Source of the DNA: Hysterium pulicare CBS 123377
Taxonomy: Eukaryota > Ascomycota > Dothideomycetes > Hysteriales > Hysteriaceae
Direction: 5' to 3'
DNA: 64,000 nucleotides
Assembly (NCBI GenBank): GCA_000467715.1
Contig: AJFK01000185.1
Location: 86,726-150,725 of the forward strand
In this document: piece after piece, positions 45,142-54,608 of the stretch
Numbering within the stretch: position 1 is the first letter of the stretch
Layout of the letters: the number at the start of each line of letters is the position of its first letter
Notes under the pieces: model-generated
Told to the model about the DNA's origin: nothing
The model's database searches: none
What the model saw: only the letters and a program-made list of their open reading frames with translations
Program-made: the position numbers and the translations under genes

Positions 45142-48100
45142 TACTAGATCTCTGTCGAGGTTAACTACAGGATCGTATGATACAGGTGTGCTTTTCGATT
45201 ATCTTTCGATGTCGATGCCGTCGAGTTTCGAGTTGGTATTAAGGTTACAGATGGTATATCAGAGCAGACCGCTGCGAGTAAAAAGAGGATACAGGAGGAA
45301 AAGTTCAAGAGAGCGACAGGACAACAGCAACGATATAACGAAGCTGTCTACTAGTTATTTACTGGATCAAGAATAGTCTCATAGGGCTTGAGAGCGTGGG
45401 TGCGTGTAATGCAAAGGAAGGGCCGGCAACGATTCAGAGCTGTCGAAATGAAGAGCAGCAATGAATGCACCAAAAGGGAAGATGAAATAAACGGCGGTGG
45501 ATAAGGAAGAGAAAGACAAATGACGAGGTTGATAAACCTTCAAGCAAGGAAAGCGAACGAGTGATGGGACACGGCCGTGGATAAGTAAGTTCAGATCAGC
45601 GAGAGACGAGACAGAATTAGGTCTGAAGAAGAAAAGATGACCAGGCACAAGAGCGACCATTGGGTCTTTAGTCGTGGAGGGGATTCGGGCGCAGCACCCA
45701 CCGGACACCAACCAGCGCTGGAGACATGCATGCTACGAGACCCCTGCGGCCTAATGCGCCCGCTGAGTTCTGCGACTGGGAAATGACTCGTGGGATTGCC
45801 GGACTTCGCAGTGCGCAGCTTAGGGCAGCAAGACGCGCGGCATAAGACTGCCATAACTTATGCAGCAGGCGTGCACTAATATTGGGGCATGAGATTGCGA
45901 CCGGCGCCCCAGCCTGCATCCTCGGCGCGCACGACGGCACAAATGGTGTGAAGTCGCTTGCATAACCCTGTGCTACTGGCCGCGCTGACTTGTGCCCTCG
46001 TCCATCCGGACTGTGCGCTCGAAGCACCTCTGCAGCGGAGGAATTGACGCCCTGCCACCTCTCGATAATTCGCTGCTCGCCAGCCCAGGAACGTCGTGGC
46101 CGGCATGAAGCAGGCCAACCATCGCCGGGACCGCCGTCACTGTGTGATTTTGTGTTTCGTTCGATGGGATGAAAAAGAACAAAGTCTCAGCGCCTCGTCC
46201 ACCCAAGCCGGGAAACATGGGTCTGGCCAACGGGAAGATATCATATCGATTGGTAGGATAGGCTGAAGGGCCACCACCGAGCGTGCACTCACAGGCTGAA
46301 TATTGACGTAGAAAAGAGATGTGCCACACTCATTTGCGGTTGTTCTGTGGAGGAGTTTCGCTCTCCACAAACATTGGAATGGCGGTGGCTTTTCGTCACA
46401 CAAGACAGCAGCGTTAACATCGTGTTACACCGCAAATGCAAAATCTCCGGAGCGTTGAGGTTTCTGCACCATCTCACATGTCTGTTGTTGAAGTCAGCCT
46501 GGCGATACCGTCATTCGCCAATTCTTATAGGCGACTCGCAGACGCAGATGCAGATGGATCCTCGAAAGCGTCGGCGCCGCCATGAAGGAACAAGTGGCGA
46601 GAAACACCATTGGCGTAGCGATACAATGTTGCGCTTCGGTCTGCAGGTACCCTCTGCTGATTCTCGCCATGCTGTATAGATCCGCGTTGGGTCTCATTTG
46701 CTCGGCCAGCAGGCGAGCTGTCTCCCAATCCATGTGGGGTAACTTGTCACCACCGCACCGTTCCTCTCGTCGAAGATGATGGTGCGACAGAGCTGCGCTG
46801 TGTTGATCTCAGTTGTGGAGGGTTAGAGCTGACTGTGGTTGGCCATGATGCAGACCTTGACATGGCCTCACGCGTTCATGCGAAGCTCCACTGCCGTTGA
46901 AACACTCGTTTCAATAATTTTTCCCTCGGTGTGCACATCTGCATGGTGGACGCAAAATAGCGAGATGGTGGTGTATCGCTCTATCGATAGATTTACTGCT
47001 GTCAGCCCGGCGATAATGTTTCTATTCGCATCAGCAAATTATGCACCCTTGTGCACTTCGTATATCTCTTGTAAGCTCAATAAAACATCCTCATGCAACA
47101 TGGAAGCTGTTGTGCGGTTGCTATTTCTGGCCCCCCGAGTCTGCAGGCAAATAATGCCCAGATGAATAATTCGGGGGCTGACGGCTTTTTTGGAATAGCG
47201 TCTCGCCGCCCTTAGGACAATATTTCATTACGAGTTAATGCATGCCAATACTTCTTGGGACATGGGATAGAAGAAACGGTCGATGCATGCTCGAAAGTAT
47301 CCAATCGAGTCCCATTCATACCCCCACAAAATCTGTAAGAATGCTGTCTAATGCAGGAACAAAGCAGGTACGTATCGTGCAAAAATCCAAGCGAGGGTTT
47401 CAGAGACCGTGGTGGATACAACTTCTTATCGTGCGTCGAGAAAAAGAAAACGTTTCAACTTCTTCGAAAAGGCAATTCGCGAGCTTCTGGAAAACTCATC
47501 GCCCGATCATGATCAGACGCAGAGGCCCGTCAAACTCTCCGACGTCGCCAGACCCTGGGCTGATGGATACGATTCAGAAAGGGACCCCGGCTCAGAATCT
47601 TCATCCTTCCGCCTTGACTGTTGTGTCGCGGCGTCGCCCGCGGAAGTGGGTGTGGCTTCCATAGCGCCCACTCCCTCAGGATTTTACTCCACTGCATCAA
47701 CCTTATCATATTCGCGAGATTGCGTAGAAGCCCTCAGAGCTTCTACCGGCTCCAAAAGATTTTGGCGAAGCTCTCCACGTCGGCGGGCCGCGGTGTGATT
47801 CAGGTCTTCCGTCTTCACAGGCCGACCCATGGCCTTGACTCGCCCGACTGCATCGTGCTGGGTGACAGCAGAGAGGCGTGCATCGTGGATTGAAAAGCTG
47901 ATCCAGAACCACTGCCCTGATTCAGAGGCCTTGCTTAGAGAGTTCATTAGACTCCCATCGAAATGTAGTCGCCCACACATGGATATGAGGACACTTGGCG
48001 GATAGGACTTTCACGAGACACCACGCCGCTCTGACGATGCGTACATCATGGTAGGCACCGCGGTATGACATTGTTTTGCTCTTGAATGAAAAAGCCCATC

Positions 48101-49300
48101 ACAATTTCTACGAAACCTTGTTGGACCCGAGCAGCACCCAAATGGGACTAGGAACCGCGTTTAGTAGCTCCATTAGGAAGCTGAGGACCCGCGAGGTGGC
48201 TAGGGTCTGGAACGGCTGGTGGACCATCCCACCTCCTCTTGCACAGACGAGATTTCAAGTTCATGCCATGTGGGTATCTTTTTCCCGAGGGAGCGTACCG
48301 CAATCCGTGTGTCTGGTTGATACTCAATTCCCGTACCTGGCTTCCCCTTCCCCACACAAAGTTTCGTCCCTGGGCCTTCCGAAATTGTTCAATTGCCGTA
48401 TGGCGTTGCAGAAGCGATTCCCCACGAGCAAGGTCCTTCCTTTCAATTCCAACAGCACAGTCCTAAAATCTCACTTGGTATGATGCTATCGTCAATAGTA
48501 TGGGACCGATAGACTTGGGCCCGGTCACTCCACACGAAGGCAGGCGGACCGAGACGAGAAGGGCCGTGAACCTGTTGACGTGTGGCTCTTTGGGATTCCA
48601 GCAGCGCGGAAGGTTCCAGCGTCAGGGACGACGAAAAGTAGATCATACACAGCCACCGGTTGGAATCATCTCGAAAATAGTGTTCTGTGCGACATGATGT
48701 CTGAAGGGGTCTTCTGCAATGCGCGTCTGTTGAGTTATTTTCAGCCCTAGAACTGGCGAACAATATGATGTGTCAAGTTTACGATGTTCAAAACGTTGGC
48801 CCGCATCGCCCTGACTATACTGAGCTTCCATAATCCGATGAAGGCCATGGATTTGGGCCTGAAAGTTTGAAAACGACGTTTGACCTGGTCACCTAGATTC
48901 TTCGTTATCTTAACAGCCAACCTTGGAATATCAATCGCGTTGGCGATTTTCTTTGCGAACCCTGACGATCTTGATGCCCAGCGGGAAGCCGGTGATGTCA
49001 ATGGAGCTGAGCGCTCCCGCTCCTCCACGATTTGTCAATGATTTTCGATTCCGAGGTCCTCTGGATCTGCCTGATTACTGTAGGTTGGCTACCAGAATGA
49101 TGACTTTGCTGCTTTGAAGAAAACGTAAAAAGCAACTCGATCGGCCTTGAGTATGTCTAGTGTCCGGCGCATCCGGAGCTGGTATCAGTTACATCCCCAT
49201 ATTTGCTCTCGTTGAAGCACAGGTAAAGTGAAAATGTGCCTAGAGTGGAAAGGAACAGGAATGCTTGAGAGATGAACGCATTGAATACACCGTACTAGCC
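45142..49300. promoter_or_regulatory. Gene-poor 4-kb region upstream of the MSN2-type gene
   Basis: I find no convincing gene. The sequence is GC-balanced, unlike a transposon relic, and rich in short open frames with no family features. At 47352-47801 one plus-strand frame (about 150 codons without an ATG, following a TTTCAG acceptor-like site at 47402) encodes a basic then Ser/Asp-rich peptide that looks slightly more gene-like. Long upstream regions are usual for stress and developmental regulators, and a long leader of the C2H2 gene or non-coding transcripts may lie here. Confidence 0.4.
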
Positions 49301-49653
49301 TCACAATGGATTACACGTTGCGTGACTCCCTCGAGATTCTGGCATATTGAGTTAGATGAAGAAACTCGAAGAACTCGTTCCACATTGAGAGAATACTGAG
49401 TAGTGTTTTTGCACAGGAACCGATCGTGCTTACGAACAGACATTGAAATGTAATCTTCTGCGCTCTCTTCAAGGTACTTAGCATAACTCGTGATGCCGGT
49501 GAAGTACTTTCTCCCTGATGCCGGCGAACGCGATCGTGTTTTACTGACGACCTTTCCTCGGTGAAGCATCTCCAAATCCTTTTGCCTCTTTGAGAGAACT
49601 CTTGGACGTGGGCTGGTACTTGGCCCAGTTATGGGTGGGTTAAAGTGAGCCAT
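49301..49653 (-). CDS. Possible small two-exon gene, unknown
   Basis: An ATG at 49653 opens a frame of 73 codons (MAHFNPPITGPSTS, then basic KTRSRSPASGRKYFTGITSY and YLEESAEDYISMSV). It ends at a good donor, GTAAGC, at 49433. An acceptor GCCAG at 49339, with a TCTAAC branch, leads to a further 12 codons and TGA at 49301, 85 residues in all. The intron would be 95 nt. There is no resemblance to a family I know; the evidence is only splice signals, codon-like composition and frame continuity. It could be chance. Confidence 0.3.
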
Positions 49654-50912
49654 ATTTCAACACTGCCGTCAGGAGATTTAGTGGTGGCTTGGGATACCCA
49701 TCAAACATGTACATGATAAATAGTCCGATATTGAGAAAGCAACAAAGACAGGGCTTTCTGTAGCATGATATCGAGGGATATCGTTATGGGCTACAGTATC
49801 AGTGATGCGCTTGACATATGTCCCGCGACCCATCCCACGGCTGTGGCGGTTTCCCGGACAGTCTTGAGCTCGGTGAAGGGTGGTAAATGTCTCTTCCATC
49901 TCTTTTAAGATCCTCTAGAATGCTATTATATCCAAGTCTGGTTATGTGTGCAAGAGAAAAGGCTTCCATTTTTAAACTTATTGTGGGCTTCGAAGACATT
50001 CCACTGCTGGGACCTAGCTTCCCAATGCACTGTCAGAGCCTGAATGTGAGTGTGAAAGTATAAGACCAAGTCATAACTATGATAGTAGAATAGAATAGTA
50101 TTGCTTTAGAGCAGATTGGAACCTAGACAAAAGGAAATGTGACAATCTTCGAAAGGGACTGAACAGGCAAATGCTCCTCGAGAATAAAGGTCGTCTCAAG
50201 CATAGCTTTGACAGGCTTCAGAGAATTTAGTAAGTAAGATCACACTCAGCTGTCGCCAAGTCATTCTCTTCCTATCATATAATATTTGATCTCATCATAA
50301 GCTATGAAGGGAAGAAAGAAGAAAAGATTCAACGACAGTCTCATAAGATTTTCCGCCTCAGCTCCGTATCCGTGCTGCCCTGCTCCTTAAAAAAAGGTAT
50401 TGCCGAAGTATCCCCGACGTCGTGCACATTTATTCGATTTTCTTTCCGTGTCCTCGACTTGACAGCGGCGATGCGAAGTTTTCAAGGAGTTTCCAAGTTG
50501 CTTGTTGTCCAGAATTTCAGTTGGATTAAACAAGTGTCACTCGCATCACAGAGTGAACATATTGCACAATCGACTGCCATACACTTTGCAGATGCGTCAA
50601 ATTTGTTGGCGCTTCTGCTGGAACACGCTTTCGAACAGATTTTAGCTTCCCACAAAGATTTTCAACGTCTTCTCCCACGGGCAGTCACATAGGAATAGAT
50701 ACACAGAGAGGCAAACAACGCAATAGAGGCAAGGTGGAATGAGTCCTGAAATGCTTTCAGGTTGTGTCATGTCGTGAGAGGTCTATAGGCATCAATCGTA
50801 GAAATGCCATGAGAAGAATCTTCCGAGCTCCTATCCAAGGCTCCACACCATGCAGAACCCTAAACCACGCAATACTCCTTTCATGCCATTGTCCGTGAAT
50901 ATCGTCGGGGTT
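49654..50912. other. Intergenic, no gene seen
   Basis: 1.26 kb of mixed composition, AT-rich at 50040-50330, upstream of the possible small gene and downstream of the TXNL1-type gene. Short frames on both strands lack features. Confidence 0.4.
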
Positions 50913-52022
50913 CTATGCATCATCTCCAATCTTCTCCAGTTTGCCCATCTCCCGCTTCTCTCCCGACTCTCCAATAATACGGACCCTGTCTAACCGCACT
51001 TTCTCACCCTCGCCCTCTCCATCAACAACGAATATTACCAAAGATGTGATGTTCTGAAATTTGACGAAGCGAAGTTCAAGCTTCGCGGTGCCAGTCTTCT
51101 CATCCCAATCCGTTGGCTTCAGAACAACGGACTGAACAAATGGAATATCCTCGGCTTCCTCAAAGCCCAGATTGTGTGCGCGATTTGTGTATAGTTGGAT
51201 GGTCTTAGGTCGCATCGGCGTGTCCTCGTCGTCAGACTTAGGTGGCAAGGAGGTCAAATGGATAGTGTGGGCCTTGAGGGTGGATTGGAAGGGAATGTAC
51301 AGCATCAGCTGCTCATCGACGTCGCTCTCTACCCAGTCGGACTTCGATTCTGAGCCAGTGGCTTTGCCCTTCCCAGATCCTAAAGATGTCGGCACAGCGG
51401 ACTCAAATAGATTTCTCACTCCGCCAAATTCACTGTCCGAATTCAATAGCTCCAGTCCCCGTATGTCCACTTGGTCTGTGACATCGTTATATCCTCGAGG
51501 TAACTCTGCGCCCCGCCAGGTACCTCCACTCGAACTCGCTTCTCCGAAGCCTCCCGAGCTGCCATCGGAATCTGCTTCAGCGGCGAGCTTCTTGACGGCT
51601 TCCGACAGCTCTTGTGCGCGGGCTCCACGTATCTTCGAAACCTCTTGGCCGTTCTTGAAGATCATAAACGTGGGCATTCTATTGCGGGAAACAATCAGCC
51701 TCACGTTCCGAGTCTTATGGGCCCAGTGTAACTCACGCGGTAATGCCATAGCTCTGTGCTACGTCCGACTGCTTGTCCGTATTGACCTTGGTAAATGTAA
51801 TGATGTTCGGCCTTGACAGCTGAGCGGATAGCTGCTCATATACGGGTGCTATTGCCTTGCATGGCCCACACCAGTCGGCGTAAACTGCGGAAGAGAACGT
51901 ATCAGCATCGGAAGGTGGGGCAGCTTTACTTGGGACAGCTTACAATCTACGACGACGATTCGTGAAGAAGAAAGAAGGGAGCTGAACTGATTCTGGGACG
52001 TTATATGTATCGTTTTCGACAT
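50913..52022 (-). CDS. Thioredoxin with PITH domain (TXNL1 type)
   Basis: TXNL1-type proteins associate with the 26S proteasome and act as redox-active thioredoxins in the cytosol. Exons 52022-51944, 51884-51737 and 51678-50913 encode 330 residues. The thioredoxin domain (residues 1-105) has [20 protein letters not shown] with the active-site CGPC, and a cis-proline region AMPTFMIFKNGQEV. The PITH domain follows at about 130-315: DVTDQVDIRGLELLNS, DEQLMLYIPFQSTLKAHTIH, TIQLYTNRAHNLGFEEAED, and TAKLELRFVKFQNITSLVIF. Both introns (59 and 58 nt) lie in the thioredoxin domain. It is divergent from the UBX-domain gene, and both families relate to the ubiquitin-proteasome system. Confidence 0.92.
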
Positions 52023-52748
52023 GTTTGGTGGCTGTTGGTAGAGGTAAGGGTGGACAGTTTGAAGGTGTTTTGGAGCTCGATTGTCGAGGTTGACGTCGTC
52101 GCGTTGATGTCTCGGCGCTCCAACAATTTAGGAAACTCTTCAGGCACCAGTGTGATGACTATACGATAGCAATCACTGCTAGACGCTCCTGTCAACCCCT
52201 TTGCCGCAAGAAAGAAGCAAGGCTGCACTTTCCTCCCCGTGATTACGTCGAGGGTTAGAAGCTTCTGGAAAATCCCGTGCTTCACGTCCGCACTTGCGTG
52301 AATGATTCGCCGCTTGTGAACATAGATATCAAACATACACTCTTTTCCAGAATTCTCCGATTAGCAGCATCTGTAACGCAAAAATACTTCAGAGAATCTC
52401 TGAAGTCCCACCCTGTTCAGCACCAATCTGTGTAAGGCTGTCTAGAAGTTGCGGGGCTTGAAGGTGAGCTTTCACCACCTTCGCCTGTGTCACTCTACCT
52501 ATCTATCAACAACACCTCTGGAAAGGCCAAACAGCAACCCGAATGGCAGACTTGAACGGCCTCGCGCTGACCAAATCAGAAACGCAGCTCGTCCAACTAC
52601 TAGGCTACACGTGCTGCACAATAGTCGGTCTTGAAGGTTACAATCAGCTTCAAGAACGACATACGACCAGCTGTGACCGACGCCGAACACTCTCCATTCT
52701 CTACGCATCCTCTATTCTTTTCTCCGCATACAAATCCGTCAGCCTAGT
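52023..52748. promoter_or_regulatory. Divergent promoter of thioredoxin/PITH and UBX4-type genes
   Basis: 726 bp between two divergent start codons. The plus-strand leader of the UBX gene contains an ATG (52543) opening a frame that overlaps the main start. I see no other gene. Confidence 0.4.
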
Positions 52749-52767
52749 ATGGCGTCTCATGTCGTAG
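52543..52767 (+). other. Upstream ORF overlapping the UBX4-type start codon
   Basis: A 74-codon frame from ATG at 52543 runs past the main ATG (52749) in another phase and stops at 52767. If it is in the mRNA, ribosomes using it would miss the main start. The context (G at +4, C at -3) is only moderate. Confidence 0.4.
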
Positions 52768-54335
52768 TCGTGCATACGTCTGCACGAACTGTCAAGATAC
52801 CAACCACACCAGTCAAATACCTGACTGAGATCCGAGATGAAGCTTGTAAAAAGTTCAACGTCAAACCAGATCAGTTCACTTTGAAATACAACAACAAACC
52901 GATATCTCTCTCCCAACAAATCCGCCATTCCAATCTCCCTCAAGGCGCTCGTCTCGAGCTCGTCCAAGCCTCGCGGTCCCCTTCCGTTATCTCCGTAGCC
53001 CTTCAACTCCCCGAATCCGAGAAGAACGTCCGCTTGACGCAGAAGTTTGCTAGCAACACTTCGCTGTGGGAGATACTCCGCCAATTTGAAAGCGGAGGTG
53101 GGGCAAACTATAACTTTACACAGCGTGGAGTACCGCAATTAAGTTCCAACGGGGCGTCTGGAGCGGGAAGGCTCCATTATGAGATGCCAGTAATCACTGT
53201 CATGCCTGGACATCGAGAGCAGTCGAGTTTCGTTGGATTACAACAGACGTTGGGCCAGTTAGGATTCGACAACGGAAGCGCTTTATTGAAGCTGAGCTTC
53301 AAGAACAGTGGCACACCACTAGAAGAGGCTATGGCTGAGATATCACAATACTTCAAGAGCTCGGAAGAGCCTGTATCAAATGCCGCAAGTGGTGCTCATG
53401 CTATCAGTCCCGCACAAGCAAGCTCTATATCCGACCCAGACAAGGCGGCGCCGGAAGCAACGGAAGGTATTGCGGGCGTCGATGGTCAAAGTGATGTGCC
53501 AGAGCCGATGGAAGTAGAACCGAGTCCAGCTCCAGAGCCTGTACAGACTCCCATATCACCAGAGTGTGTAACAGAAGCCCCATCGACCGCAACCGCACCC
53601 TCCCCGTCAACATCTCAGACACAACCTACTAGCATAGGTGGCCGAAACGTCCAGATCTTCTCCGCTCCAACATCGTCAACACCTCAAGCCGCCCGTCGTG
53701 CCTTTAACGAAAATGACTATGAACCCACAATCGAACACGCAAAAGCCCACCAAGCCTCGCTCCTAGCCAAAACCCGAAACCAACGTCTCCTCTCCGACAA
53801 AGAACTGGCAGAGCAGGAAGATGAACGCCTAGCTAGACTGAATGCAGTAGCTGAAAAGGGGGCTCGTCTACGAGTGCGAATGCCCGATCAGAGTATTATC
53901 GAAATGGAGATTAACAAAGTGGATACGGCTCAGGCTCTGTATGACTTTGTGCGGGAATTCTTAGAGTACCCAGATCAACCGTTCCAGCTGCGGTATCTCG
54001 GCTCTAAGGGTGCGCCTGTCGTTATGAAGAAAGGAGGCGAGAAACTACTTCAAGATCTGAGGCTCTCGAGTCGAGAAATCGTTACTTTTGTCTGGGATGA
54101 AAATGCTAGTAATGAGGCTCGGCTATCGAGGAAGCCGCTGAAACAGGAATACCAGGATCAGGCACGGCCACTGAAGTTTGAGGAACCGGCTTCAGATACT
54201 GGGACTGGTAAGACGGTCGAGAAGGGTGAGGGGAGTGGAAAGGGTAAGGGAAGGGCTTTAGGTGGTGGAAGGAATGATGTTGATAAGGAGAGTAAGTTGA
54301 AGAGTATTCTTGGTAAGGGATTGTTCAAGAGATGA
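52749..54335 (+). CDS. UBX4: UBX-domain protein, TUG/ASPL (Ubx4) type
   Basis: These proteins are adaptors of the AAA ATPase Cdc48/p97. A single exon encodes 528 residues. The N-terminal TUG-UBL1 ubiquitin-like domain (residues 1-78) reads MASHVVVVHTSARTVKIPTT, then YLTEIRDEACKKFNVKPDQF and LVQASRS. The second conserved part, at about 85-200, includes VALQLPESEKNVRLTQKFAS and QTLGQLGFDNGSALLKLSF. A disordered Pro/Ser-rich linker follows. The UBX domain at about 370-460 has RLRVRMPDQSIIEMEINKVD and FVREFLEYPDQPFQLRYLG. In classical UBX domains the loop carries FPR; here the corresponding position reads GSKGAPV, as is usual in the TUG group. The first ATG that fits the UBL1 domain is chosen. 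Confidence 0.9.
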   Translation: MASHVVVVHTSARTVKIPTTPVKYLTEIRDEACKKFNVKPDQFTLKYNNKPISLSQQIRHSNLPQGARLELVQASRSPSVISVALQLPESEKNVRLTQKFASNTSLWEILRQFESGGGANYNFTQRGVPQLSSNGASGAGRLHYEMPVITVMPGHREQSSFVGLQQTLGQLGFDNGSALLKLSFKNSGTPLEEAMAEISQYFKSSEEPVSNAASGAHAISPAQASSISDPDKAAPEATEGIAGVDGQSDVPEPMEVEPSPAPEPVQTPISPECVTEAPSTATAPSPSTSQTQPTSIGGRNVQIFSAPTSSTPQAARRAFNENDYEPTIEHAKAHQASLLAKTRNQRLLSDKELAEQEDERLARLNAVAEKGARLRVRMPDQSIIEMEINKVDTAQALYDFVREFLEYPDQPFQLRYLGSKGAPVVMKKGGEKLLQDLRLSSREIVTFVWDENASNEARLSRKPLKQEYQDQARPLKFEEPASDTGTGKTVEKGEGSGKGKGRALGGGRNDVDKESKLKSILGKGLFKR

Positions 54336-54608
54336 GGTCTGAATGGTGAAGGGTTGGTTTTATACCACATAACACAGGGAATATCCGTGATATTCTCGGA
54401 GCCGTAGGCGTATATACCACAGTATGAATAATGATGACTTTAGCATCGGGCATGCCTTGCTGAAAAAGCATTGCGGTAGTTTCTGAAATAGAATGAGCCT
54501 TTTACCACGTTCTCGAAGACCACGTGAAACATCAACAGATTTTCTTCCTCCAAGAATCTCTCCAACCACCAACAACGAACATCTTCCAATCCCTCTGCCT
54601 CCGCACCC

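Noticed and set aside
50372-50692. 106-codon plus-strand ORF
   Set aside because: No family features and no splice or promoter context beyond chance.
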